Shown here: one piece after another, positions 24,290 to 35,020 of the stretch
Position numbering within the stretch: the first letter of the stretch is position 1
Layout of the letters: the number at the start of each line of letters is the position of its first letter
From: Ophiura sarsii
Taxonomy: Eukaryota > Echinodermata > Ophiuroidea > Amphilepidida > Ophiuridae
Reading direction: 5' to 3'
NCBI GenBank assembly: GCA_035610835.1
Contig: CM069457.1
Location: forward strand, 44,061,319-44,125,318
Length of the DNA stretch: 64,000 nt
Translations under genes and position numbers: made by a program
The notes under the pieces: model-generated
What the model saw: only the letters and a program-made list of their open reading frames with translations
Databases searched by the model: none
What the model was told of the DNA's origin: nothing

Positions 24290-24740
24290 TTTATAAAAGG
24301 CCATTTCATTTAGATCACGGCGCTGCAACATTCAGGCAGCACGAGCTAATTTAGCGCCAAGTCGCGACAAACACACAAACATACAAGACAGACAATATAC
24401 GATGGTACCGGAATGAATGAGCGTACAAATTTAGACCCGAGATGAACCCCTACTCTTTACGAAGAAGTCTGTGACATTGTTAAAGTGCTCGGGTATAGCT
24501 CTTCCGATACACAGGACCATCCTTTGTACGTGACTTCCGAACCACGGTGCGCTGATCATGCCTACTTCAATCTGCACGGTCTGGAGGAGGCATTGGGGCA
24601 AGGTTGTATGGGAATCGCCGCAATTCGCATGCCAATTGTAATCAGCAACCCCCCGAACTGAAACGTCCACCAAGTGACAAACGGCACAGAAGTTATATAT
24701 GAGCGCTCTTAACCGTTGCGCCACCTCGCCACCTCATGGC
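24290..24740 (-). repeat. Possible tRNA-derived SINE
   Basis: On the - strand the 5' part reads GAGGTGGCGCAACGGTTAAG then AGCGC, like a pol III A box in a tRNA-derived head. A degenerate B-box-like CAGTTCGGGG follows about 60 bp later. The segment is locally GC-richer than the intron. The other end is not defined and no TSD was found. The frame on this strand shows no domain. Confidence 0.35.
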
Positions 24741-24946
24741 TTGTAAGTTGTTTTTGTATTGCTGATATTATACAAACTGGTTGTGTGTAAAGGTATTTTT
24801 GAAACAAATCCCAATGTTCATGTAAGTAAATGTGGATAAGATATAGACTAATTTTAACAATTAGGGTTTGAAAAACAGAAACATATTACTGGGAATGTAT
24901 GTGAGATGGGTTTGAGAGGATTTTTTTTTTTCATTTTTTTTTTCAG

Positions 24947-25243
24947 CACCTTCGAGTGTCACCAATCTCCAACAAGGTTTTCTAACCTCAACATCTATTC
25001 AAGTGACTTGGACGGAACCCACGTTCAAAGGATGCCCCGTCATTGACAGTTATGAGGTTGCAGGGACAGGTGTAAGTCTTCTGCGTGAATGTCCTAGTCT
25101 GTCTGCACACACTCTTGGACTACAGACAACTTCATATTTGGCATATACCAAAGCATCAGCTAGACCATACTATACCTATACAATTAGTGTCAATCCAGTG
25201 GGTGGAACAATACAACAAATTACAGTGTCCACTGAGCAATCAG
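24947..25243 (+). CDS. FN3 exon B (+ strand gene)
   Basis: Bounded by a polypyrimidine acceptor (TTTTTTTTTCAG) and a GTGAGCC donor; 297 bp, open, phase 1-1. It encodes PSSVTNLQQGFLTSTSIQVTW in strands A-B (split here: PSSVTNLQQG and SIQVTW), EPTFKGCPVIDSYEV in strand C, CPSLSAHTLG, and ARPYYTYTISVNPVGG in strands F-G, an FN3 fold with two Cys (KGCP, ECP). It is paralogous to exon B' (45440) on the - strand and equally intact. A frame with an internal ATG at 25003 is the same frame; the exon clearly starts earlier at the acceptor. Confidence 0.85.
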
Positions 25244-25665
25244 GTGAGCCTTGTGACAAATGTGATACGGGAATACCTTATATTATATCCATGTAGAACA
25301 TAGAATAAGCCATTACATACTATCATCATCATTTTAACAGAGTGCATTGGCAACATAAATGAGTATGGACAAAACTGATTCATACCAGTCAAAGCATCAT
25401 CTGCTCATTAGTAGTTATCATAGCTTAATAAGAATATATAAGACCAGTATTTTCTCTTACCAAATAAAAGTCAAACAATATAAGTAATGATGAATGACAG
25501 TGGGCTTAGTGTCTACAAATATCAACTGTGTATGGGTGTTATGGTCAAAGTATCATCACACGTAGAACTGCTATCGGTCGCTGATGTTGGAGACGCGAAC
25601 GGGGACGGGCCGAAAGTAAACAGCTCGCGAGTGACCAATTCCAGTTCTACATTTCACGGTGATAA

Positions 25666-25692
25666 GGTACCGTTCATAAATACTTTGGTGGT

Positions 25693-25734
<42 letters not shown>

Positions 25735-26036
25735 CTGGATAATTTTATTTTTGGTATATCAAAAAAAAAATGACCCCCCCCTCTCGCCATGCCATAAACT
25801 TGTTTGACCCCCCCCCCCCCACTGTATTACTGCCTGCACCTGAAACTTTCTTGCCCCCCCCCCCTCCCCCACCCCACCGTCCACTGTTATCAAGTTCAGA
25901 GAACATCTATATGTTATCTTTTATGGGATTTTTACAGAATTTGACCGTGTATCATATTCTATTTGAATTTGATGACGCATCACATCTAGGAGGGCAGGTT
26001 GTAGAATCTAGAATTAATCAGAACTTAAAGTTGACT
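25666..26036. mobile_element. ~370-bp insertion containing a 42-G run
   Basis: The - strand homologous intron (44650-44690) reads TTTCACGGTGATAAATGGAC then CGCCCATTCC without interruption. Here GTGATAA is followed by GGTACCGTTCATAAATAC, 42 G, several C runs, and then ATTCCAATAACTG resumes at about 26043. So it is an insertion in this copy. Its ends are not sharply defined and inverted ends are only suggestive. Confidence 0.5.
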
Positions 26037-26698
26037 GGTCCATTCCAATAACTGTAACATGGAACGCACACCTTCTCTTTGACCATTATAACAATATAAG
26101 TGAATTGTTTTATATTACTCATACATAAATTCCATACACTTCCACTTTAGCAACACACAGCTTTATTTACAATGTCAATTACTTTAGAACTTGCCAAACA
26201 ACTACATATATGCCAGTCATGTCATTAAACAATGGGGGATTTCAGTTACATGTTTGTATGTTTGAAACTAGTATTTTCCCAAACGCTTATGTCTTATCCC
26301 AAGCTATTAAAGTCCGCGTTGATCATGGAACGTGTTGGTTGATATAAGATATTTAAAGATAGGTACATTTGTAAAACTTGACTCTGATACCAGACAATTA
26401 TATGTTTACGAAATAAACGACGAAGCATATAAGTATCTACATATTCCGAACGTGTAAAGAAACTATTTATTGATGTCAATTTGCATAACATATCCCAACA
26501 AGGGTAGTTTTACTATTGTCAAGGGTAACACAGATTTATTTCCAAAATTAAATCTAAACGTGCGAGTTTCTGATCAAATGTAATCAAATTCGTATGAATA
26601 ACATCCATTTGTGACGATGGTCACCGTATTCCCAGAATACTTTCTAGAATTTTGATACTTGGTAGAGCTCATCTCTTTGCATAGATTGTATTCATTTA

Positions 26699-27273
26699 GG
26701 GGTTGTCCAAAATTATCGCCATTTTCACTTACGTACAGAGCGTACGTAACTTTTTACCCCCCCCCCCCCCCCCCCCCCCCCCCTCGAGATACGTACGCAA
26801 TAAATGGCGAAATTTTCAAGGCTTGATATACCTCATGTATGATTAAAAACCGTTGTATTAAAGAGGAATTTTCTTTGATAAATATTTTTCAAAAATGTAT
26901 TAAATGCTTTTAAATACAGAAATGATAAACAACAAAACTAGGAACTTGAGCCGTGGTTTGTTTTACAAACACAGAAGCAAAATTGCTTCGTGTACATGAA
27001 ACATTTTTGTCAGTGGCGTAGCTAGGTATTTCATATAGGGGCAGAAATGACAGTGAACCGACAAGATTATTATGGCAAAAGAAATTTTCGCGTAGCGTGC
27101 GAAAAAGCTCGACATTCCCAATTGTTGTTATGATTGAGGTACATTTCGGCTCTAAACAAGCTTATACGCAAAAAAGATCGCCATTTAAGTACGGTTGGGG
27201 TATATTTAGACCCCCCCCCCCCCCCCTGTCACATACGCTCTGTACGTAACTGAAAAAGGGGTCGTTCATTAAG
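26699..27273. mobile_element. MITE with TACGTACAGAGCGTACGTA ends
   Basis: The left end GGGGTTGTCCAAAATTATCG is followed by TTACGTACAGAGCGTACGTA. The right end carries ACGCTCTGTACGTAACTG in inverted orientation. The homologous position on the - strand (37686-38732) holds the same element, so it was present before the duplication. It includes poly(C) runs at 26757-26783 and 27211-27226 and a GCTACGCGAA-like internal segment. No coding capacity. Confidence 0.7.
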
Positions 27274-27303
27274 ATCAATGTTGATTATGTATCATCATTC
27301 TAG

Positions 27304-27593
27304 CACCTGACAAAGCTCCTGCAAACATTCGGTTAACTGGAGGCTCTAGTTCCAGCCTAACTATTTCTTGGGATGAGATTCCTTGTGGTAATAGAAATGG
27401 TATCATCACTGGTTATCCATATCAACTCTTCCTGGATGGCACTATCATCACTGAGGATGATGCTACACATCTACATCAGTGATCATTCTAGATTTGACAC
27501 CAAATACAGCATATGTCTACAAAGTGGCAGCTCAAACTATTGGTGGTGCTGGACCCATGTCATCTGGATATGGCTACCAAACAGGGACAGTCA
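27304..27593 (+). pseudogene. FN3 exon C with frameshift
   Basis: Acceptor CATTCTAG and donor GTAAGT are conserved, but the exon is 290 bp, one short of the 291 bp of its intact - strand paralogue C' (37647). Reading from the acceptor gives PDKAPANIRLTGG, SLTISWDEIPCGNRNG, ITGYPYQL, then after TED the frame is lost at a TGA. The remainder (LDLTPNTAYVYKVAAQTIGG) lies in another frame. The disruption maps to GATGATGCTACACAT versus GATGCTACTACCATA in C'. It is either a true inactivating indel or a base-calling error. Confidence 0.75.
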
Positions 27594-27790
27594 GTAAGTA
27601 TAATTGCTCCTCAATGTTCAAAACTACCATTCTTAGGTTGTTAGCATTTCTCGTCTGCTTTGCAGTTGACAATTGTACATGCGTGGAAAGAGATACACTT
27701 TCATTTTCAACTATGATTACACATGACATACACATAAATGTTGTTGTTGTTCTGAAAACCCTTCAATTGCTTATACATTTTTAAATTTAA

Positions 27791-28135
27791 AGGTAGATGA
27801 CCCGATCACATTTTCGTAACACAGAATTATTTCAAACATACGGAGATTTTCATATCATATGAAAGCTCGTATTTTTCTCATCATCATACTGAAGTTTGGC
27901 GGCCTAAATCGGTATAATTACGGAGAAATCGATGAAATAACGTCGAATTACCGCGAATGGTGGTAACCACCGATATAGTCTGTGTACTACTCAACGGGTA
28001 CAGTTCACAGCATCTTGTGCGTCTAAAATAAGAACCATTAGAGCTATGCAACTCAAACTTTGGAACACGGCTTTTTTAAGGATGACCTTTCATGTAGAAT
28101 AGAAAACTTCAAGTTGAAAATCGGAACATCTACCT
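27791..28135. mobile_element. 345-bp MITE with TTAA duplication and paralogous empty site
   Basis: The termini AGGTAGATGACCCGAT and (reverse complement) AGGTAGATGTTCCGAT are flanked by TTAA at 27787-27790 and 28136-28139. The - strand intron between C' and A'' has the unoccupied target TTAGATTTAAGATGGGG (TTAA at 36643-36646). So the insertion came after the duplication, and its boundaries are certain. TTAA use fits piggyBac/Kolobok-type transposases; the AGG end is shared with the element at 6145. Confidence 0.85.
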
Positions 28136-28486
28136 TTAAGATGGGGTTTCTGTAACATGTAGCGTTATAAATATCCACTACAGATACGTAACTATATTAC
28201 ACTAATATTACCCTTCACATCATACATACTTATTGGGGTCTTTCATCCAACGTCTAATGTTAACATCATCAAAATAATGTAAAAATCAAGCATTTAATGT
28301 ATACCTCATAATTGATGGCATTTCCTTTTATTTCTTTATACTTTTAAGACATTTGACTTCATACCATGAAACTAGAAAAACCGACAAGAGGTATGTTTTG
28401 TTATAATGGGTCACATTATGTGATTTGATTCGATTTAAATATATGTGGCTGGATCACATCATATTTGTTACACGCTTGGTTTGCAG

Positions 28487-28776
28487 GTATCAATCTCCCA
28501 ACTTCAATATCAGTAGATAGGATCTTAACACAAGTATACGTTTCTCGTGGAATGAGGCCTCATGCCCAGACCCGTGTCCAGGAGGTATCACAAGCTACTC
28601 ATGGAGACTACTCCAGTCTGGAGTACAGATTTATAGTGACACAACAGATGAGAGGTCAGTGACTATCCATGAGTTGATGCCGTGTACCGAGTATGAAATT
28701 AGTGTAGCTGGGACATCTGCTGATGGGACAGTGATCAGTTACAGTGAAGGAGAGATAGCAACCACTGCAGGGGAAG
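28487..28776 (+). pseudogene. FN3 exon A' with frameshift
   Basis: From acceptor GGTTTGCAG to donor GTTTGT, 290 bp, not a multiple of three. Near its 5' end GTAGATAGGATCTT is one base shorter than the GCTGATACTATTCTT of A''. After it the FN3 reading (FSWNEASCPDPCPGG, SYSWRLLQSGVQI, ERSVTIHELMPCTEYEI, YSEGEIATTA) continues intact in the shifted frame. The donor is GTTTGT, weaker than the GTATGT of A and A''. Closest relative is A'' (36375), differing at roughly one base in ten by eye. Confidence 0.75.
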
Positions 28777-30149
28777 GTTTGTTTTCATGCATTAGTTTCG
28801 TTGACAATTATATGTAAGGTATATTGCTTTAATTGTCTATTGCAATTTTAAGACTGTGCATAATATAGCAATGAGAATTCTCTTAAAGGGCCATTTATGA
28901 GATACGTATGGGAGTGCGCCTCAATTATCCTGGAATCAGGTTTTTTGCATCAAGGCATATACTAACTACCATCTGATATGATATGATCATATCGAAACTA
29001 GGTGCTGAATTCTGAAGTTATGCGATTGTTTTACATGCGTACTTTCGCGGCAAATCTCAACCCGGAAGTACCGTTATTTGCTTATTTTGCATGAAGGCGA
29101 CGTCGAATTGTGTATGACATTTTGGATTTGGGCTAATATGTTGATGATTATCTTTACGTTATTTGCTCATTTAGCATATCGACATCTCTCAATGCCCCTT
29201 CAAGGTCAAGTTATGACCAGTATACGGTTTGTTTACGAGTTGAGCTTACTTTTAAGATGGTAAATAATGCAAACATACGGGTAAATATTTGCACGATTCA
29301 TAGTGCGGCAGTTCATGACCATGTTTTGGGGGATATAAAAGTGTTTGTTTACTACGCAATATGGCATGTTTGACCGTACATCGATGATCCCGATCATATA
29401 CTCATACTGGTCTGTTTTGAAACAACCCCCATGACTGACAGCCAAAAAGGAGTCATCTGACTCCTTAAGTAGAGTAAAGACCCATTGACTCTACCTTAGG
29501 AGTCACCTAAAACATGCATTGACTCCCCTAAAGAATCACTCTGACCCCTTAGGTCTCCTTAAGTAGAGTAAATGACCATTTTTTCAGATGTTGTTAATGT
29601 TTTGTATATCATTATAAGCAAGGCTGTTTTCATACAAATGGTTCTTCGCACTCCACTCTCCTACCTCTTTCTTTTTGATCCAAAACTATTATGTTCGTAG
29701 GCTAATTGTTGGTTTAGTATATTTTAAATGCATGTATGCTGACTGGTTTTACTAGATTACTTTACCTAGTTGTTAAGATGTTATACCTGAGTGTTGTTTA
29801 AAGTTTTTTCGGAAGCTTCTAATATTGAGGATGACAACAATGCTGTCATTGAGTGTCATGATTGTTGTGAAAATCTGTTGTCAGTTTGCATCCCATTTGT
29901 TTTCTTTCTGCTATATTCGACTCGGCATCCTACTTCATTTGAATGCCTGTATGCTTCTTTCCTTGCCTTCTGTGTCTTTGTGATTTGTGCAATGTTTTGA
30001 TTATAATATGTGCTTAGTAAGGGTATTGAGGTATATGTGCAGATAGAGAACTTGCAAAGTATGTCCTTGCAAAAGAATAAGATTATTTGCCGCTTGAAGT
30101 ATTTTTTCACTATTGATTAGTCAAATGTATCTGTATCTTTGTTTTGCAG

Positions 30150-30463
30150 CACCTGGTATGGTTGCAGACCTAGAAATATTCGTGAAACCAGAACCCTAAT
30201 CATCATCGGATGGAATGCTCCATCCAGCTCCTGTGCAGCAACCAGTTATACTATAGAATACAGACTGACTAATCGTGATCAATGTGAACCAATCATAGAT
30301 GGACCATGGATGGTAGGTGGTACTGCACCTGCTAATGTACAATACACTTTAGCTACCATCAGTGATCTGCTTCCATACTCAACGTATGAGGTGTATGTGT
30401 ATGCCGTTAATAGTTATGGAAATGGACCTGTAGCATCCGTGACAACAATGACCGATGCAGATA
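30150..30463 (+). pseudogene. FN3 exon D with frameshift
   Basis: Acceptor TTTTGCAG, donor GTAAGT, 314 bp (one short of a multiple of three). The start PGMVADLEIF is in the frame set by the phase-1 acceptor; one base is lost around 30175-30190. The rest reads ETRTLIIIGWNAPSSSCAA, YTIEYRLTNRDQCEP, WMVGGTAPANVQYTL, LLPYSTYEVYVYAVNSYGNG in the next frame, with the FN3 Trp and Tyr-corner present. It belongs to the module family with D' and F (RDQC/QDQC/RGQC motif). Confidence 0.7.
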
Positions 30464-30562
30464 GTAAGTGTTTGGTTCGTCTCTATACTCATTGCGTTGA
30501 TAGTCATAACAAAGCCCGCAACAAGGACCTAAAGTATCGGACCTTCACTATCTTAACATCTA

Positions 30563-31505
30563 AACTGCTCAACAAAGTTTGGAATATTTGCTATTTGGAA
30601 AGCACAAGATTTCCAAATATCGCGAGATTAGTTCATTAAGCTGATGTGTTCATCTTTACAATGATTTCCAATTTGAAGCAATCCCTTGTTCCAGTGCTTG
30701 GCCACATGCTTGAGACATGGGAGGTCGCAATCTGAAAGTGCCAAAATCTAACTATGTTGTGCTTAAAAATCAATAAATCATCACGCTTCACTGTACAGAG
30801 TGGTCCAAAAAGGATTACACTTTTGTAGAGGCAAATGTATCAAAATTGGGGAAACATGTTTAAATTACTTTAAGATAGCCTATTCCTAAACTAAAATATC
30901 TTGTTGGTAGGCCTATATGCTTAAAACGGTGTTGAAATTAAAGCTCAAATTTAAAAAAATAGCGTCAATTTAAAGAAAACTTGTCAAATACAAGTCTGTC
31001 CACACGCAGTCATGGATGTTTCCATATAAACTCCTCAACAAAAGTACTATTGAGTTGACAATATCCCAAAGACTTGCGTAACACGTGGACACACTGGTTT
31101 TTGACCATTATTCTTTAAACCGTGTTTTTTTTTCAACACCGTTTTCACCATAAATCACTAAGATAATGGCGTTTTAATAAGATAATATTAAAACAACTAT
31201 TAAATATCTCGTCCATTTCAAGAAATTAATATGCATCTTAAAACTCTGGTGGTCAATGTAACACTTTATTGAACAGACGACAAAGATGTTCATTGAGAAC
31301 GAAATAGTGTTGATTTTGGCACATTCAGATTGTGACCTCCCCATGGTCTCAAGAGCAATTAGCTGAGCACTGGAGCAAGGGATTGCTCAAATTGTAAAGA
31401 TGAACACATCAGCTTTACATTGATATATAACACTTAATGAACATATTACGCGATATTTGAAAATCTTGTGCTTGAAAAAATATTCCAAACTTTTTTTGAG
31501 CAGTT
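30563..31505. mobile_element. 943-bp inverted-repeat element, same family as 20149-20872
   Basis: The ends AACTGCTCAACAAAGTTTGG and (reverse complement) AACTGCTCAAAAAAAGTTTG are flanked by TA (30561-30562 and 31506-31507). Arms of over 200 bp match inward (CTTGGCCACATGC / GATGTGTTCATCTTTACAAT). Termini and an inner GGCCACATG...GAG motif are shared with 20149-20872. Both lie about 100-300 bp downstream of + strand FN3 exons. Non-autonomous. Confidence 0.75.
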
Positions 31506-31803
31506 TAGTAATGACACTTTACAAATTTAAATGTCATAAACTTAAATGCATTTGTTGGCGCAATTTTAGGTCACAGAGTGTATGTACCAATGGGGTGGGG
31601 TGAACGTCCAACAATTTGGACGAAGGCAATGAAAATAAAAATCCGGAAGAAACATACAGAAATATATAAAAATATATCTTATAATAATTTAGACGATATG
31701 TATACATTTAAAATATACCTCCCGATCCCGTTGCCCGTATTCGCTGTTCATATCTACACATGTACGAATCATTCTTTGAAAAAGTTCATCAGGATTGTAG
31801 ATT

Positions 31804-32650
31804 GAAATGATTAAATAATGTTGTTGTACAAATCCAATTAGCTACTCACATGCGTCGGTAGTAAAGAAGCATTAGGACTGTGTGGATACCCCAGGTGGAT
31901 ATTCAAAAGAGTACAGCAACAGATGAAGGACAAGACCACGAAGAAAGCTAAGAAAAAGGATGAGATCAAAAGGAGCAATGACATGGAGGTTATCTCCTAC
32001 ATCCAAGGTGTGTTTGAAAGACTACAAAGATCTTTTAAGAAGTACAATATCATGACTGCAATGAAACCTTACAACACACTCAAACGACTACTAGTACATC
32101 CCAACGACAAACGAGACACGTTACAGACCAGCGATTGTGTTAACAAGATCCCGAGATCACTCGTGTGAGAAAGCCTACGTTGGTGAGACAGGCCGTCTTT
32201 TTGGAACAAGGCTAAGCGAGCACAAGAAAGATGCCAATAAAGTTAGCGACAAAAGTTCACGAGAGCCACAACAAATTTTACGACGGAACAACACAAATCA
32301 GCTGTTACCAACCACATAGCACAAAGAGAATCACACGAGCAACTGGGATGGGGCATCAATCCTTGACAAAGACTACGACAAACAAAAGCGATGGATAAGA
32401 GAATCCATTTGGATACGCAAGCAGGGGGGCCAAAATCATCAACCGCGACGAGGGTATTTATTCTCTAAATCATGTCTACGATCCACTGTTATCACCTGAG
32501 ACCGAGAATGCAAGCAAATCTCGCGGGAAAAACAAGTGGATCAAGTCACCACCGAAGAAGTCTTCCGCCGGGTCTTCCGAGCGGGAAGACGAAACTGTCT
32601 AGCATATGAGTAGCTAATTTGATTTGAACAACACAATTATTTAATCATAC
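31804..32650 (+). pseudogene. Penelope-like element fragment (GIY-YIG endonuclease end)
   Basis: The coding relic at about 31858-32602 is broken by frameshifts. Parts read RWIFKRVQQQMKDKTTK, YIQGVFERLQRSFKKY, YNTLKRLLVHPNDKRD, then CEKAYVGETGRLFGTRLSEH (32165-32224). The last is the GIY-YIG-type endonuclease region typical of Penelope-like retroelements: Tyr-Val-Gly-Glu-Thr-Gly-Arg followed by R..EH. A KRWIRESIWIRKQGG stretch and a basic KSRGKNKWIKS tail follow before a stop at 32600. The reverse transcriptase domain is absent, so it is 5'-truncated. About 47-bp inverted copies flank it (31804-31852 and 32602-32650). Confidence 0.75.
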
Positions 32651-32984
32651 GAATCATTCATTTTAACCCTGTCTTTGGTATTTATTTTGCCTGTCATCCA
32701 ATCCTAATTGTATTCCAGAAGATACTGATTCTATATGAATCGTGTCTCATGTCACAAAATATTCCAAATATAGGTGATTACAAATAGGCCTATTTCTAAT
32801 CTTTTTTTAGGGTTTGTGGCCTAATACACCTAGCGGTTAATACATGAATATATAGTTAAAACTGATGGAAAAGTAACTCAATGTTGCAACCACAACCAGT
32901 GGTCTTCTGGGGACCACCTGTTGTTCCTTTCCTTGAATTGATGAATGATATATTCTTACATTCGTCGTTCTTTCATTCTTTCAG

Positions 32985-33229
32985 TACCCTCTGCAGCTCC
33001 CGCTAATGTTACAGTCACATCTACTACCGATATAGTTTAAGTTTCTCTTGGGACTAAGTGCCATGTGTAAGCAGACATGGTGTCATACAGCAGTACCTGT
33101 ACCGGCTTCTGTATGGTGGAGGTACTGCAGCAGTAGCCTACATGTATCAGACAGAATGGTTACCATAACGACTGGTCTGTCACCATGCACAGCCTATATA
33201 TTTAGCGTCAGAGCTATTACCGCCCAGGT
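32985..33229 (+). pseudogene. FN3 exon E, degraded
   Basis: Acceptor ATTCTTTCAG and the start PSAAPANVTVTST match the intact - strand exon E' (43729). A stop follows (GATATAGTTTAAG), then fragments in different frames (ATGTGTAAGCAGACATGGTG; SDRMVTITTGLSPCTAYIF). Similarity stops near CCGCCCAGG, about 80 bp before the donor expected from E'. With several lesions plus 3' truncation, this is a real pseudo-exon and not a single sequencing error. Confidence 0.75.
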
Positions 33230-33605
33230 TTTTTTAATAATTTTCTCCCAAAATAGTCAATTTCATGATCATGGTTGGATTCATTAAACCCTTTTCTGCA
33301 AAAAAATGTATACTTTTTAGATTAAATGAATGATGAAGAAGTTACGGCAGTTTTACGGAGGCTGTACCTGAAGGTGCACAGCCCCCGTACCAAAGCAAAA
33401 GTTATAAATATGAGTCTCTAGTGGTCTAATACACTAAAGAAGTTCCTTGCCACTCATTGAAGTTCAAATATTGAAGTTCAAATATTTCACATAAATATTT
33501 AATATAAATTAAACAATTGCATGTCAAAATAAGCAGACAATAATTCTCTATCATGTCTGTATGAAATTAAGATGTACGCATTCATGTGTGGCTGAGCACA
33601 TTCAT

Positions 33606-33705
33606 NNNNNNNNNNNNNNNNNNNNNNNNNNNNNNNNNNNNNNNNNNNNNNNNNNNNNNNNNNNNNNNNNNNNNNNNNNNNNNNNNNNNNNNNNNNNNNN
33701 NNNNN
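33606..33705. other. Assembly gap (100 N)
   Basis: Exactly 100 N, the usual placeholder for a contig join of unknown size. It lies between the + and - strand FN3 arrays, where the 3' ends of both genes would be expected. Confidence 0.98.
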
Positions 33706-34218
33706 TCTATCAATTAAAGCCGATTCAATATTTACAGCGCATAGTATCCACAAATTCTATGATTTAATCTTTTTTTTCTTTCTCAGGACATGTTTAAACT
33801 TAAATGGTTGGTTGTGAGCGATTCTCCATCCACGTAATATTATATACTTTTTGAACTCAATGTTTTCATTTATTTTGGGGGACATGTTTACTTATTATGT
33901 AATATTCTACCTTAATATGGCGAGATGACCATGGTAATTCATTGACTCATAAAATGATCTTTATGTTGTGATTGTTTTTGTGTTATATTGATTATAAATA
34001 AATAATGATCAGAACAGGGGAAAGCATACATCTATAATAAATTAATGTTGCATTTCAACTCCAATTTAAATACTATCACTTTTTCATTCAATATTGTTGT
34101 TGTTGCTTTTTTTCTTCTTCTGGATGGAAACTATGACTTGACCTCGGAAACAATACATGAATAATTGTATTTTACAATTTGCTAAAATACATGTCATATA
34201 CTGCCATAATATTAATAG

Positions 34219-34239
34219 TTTGTTGTTGCTATTGTTGGG

Positions 34240-34282
<43 letters not shown>

Positions 34283-34350
34283 TTGTCGTTGTTGTTTGCT
34301 GTTGTTGTGGGTTTTTTTGTATTGATGTTGTTGTTGTTCTTCTTCTTCTT
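34219..34350. repeat. Interrupted (GTT)n microsatellite
   Basis: GTT triplets with interruptions, ending in CTT triplets. The Leu/Val-rich frame across it is a product of the repeat. Confidence 0.9.
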
Positions 34351-34974
34351 ATTGGGGTGGGGATGTGTGGGTAAACGACATATTAGTTTATTAATTAAGA
34401 TCGTCTCCCCGGATTATAAAGTGGGGTGACCAGCTCAGACAATGCGGAAAAGAACTTGAACTACCATTTGGGTGGGGGAGTGTCCTTGCTGACAGGTATT
34501 TCACAACATTATAGTTCAAGAAAATTAATCAGTTTGGCTTAACACATCCATTACATATACGTCAGCCGGGAGAGATGCATATTTCGGGAGCGGCCAAGCT
34601 CCCTAGACCACATTGCACACACCGTATTCGTATTTAATACGACAAGGGGATAATTGATGTACCTGATATTCAGGTCGGGGTGCATGTGTGCTGCGTAAAC
34701 CGTACCTACCATACCATTTTAATCTGTGATTTACCTAATGTTATAAGGAGCTATTATAGATAGAGCTTCAGATACGCCTATGGTTGTATCCGTCTAGAAT
34801 ATCAGTGCACATCAAGGTGCATGATAGCGCGGCACTCCATTGATAACTGATTCCAAAGTAAAGACGTTCAAACAAATTCGCTAAAAAGGCTAAATATTTC
34901 GTGTTCGCGAGCGTTTTTGCCAACGCAGTTTGCAGTTTACCTATAATAATACCTATGGGATCAGCTATAGCTAA

Positions 34975-35020
34975 ATCTAGCTAAATCTAGCTAACACCTA
35001 GCTAAATCTAGCTAAAAGAT
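34975..35020. repeat. CTAGCTAAAT short tandem repeat
   Basis: About four to five units of CTAGCTAAAT(AC). From 33706 to 36088 I see no exon on either strand apart from intron sequence homologous to that after exon A' (35880-36010 on the - strand matches about 29200-29320 on the +). Confidence 0.75.

Noticed and set aside
25487..26051. Glycine-rich and proline-rich open frames
   Set aside because: They come from the 42-G run and neighbouring C runs; the region is an insertion absent from the paralogous intron.
34157..34429. Hydrophobic Leu-rich open frame resembling a membrane protein
   Set aside because: Produced by a GTT microsatellite.
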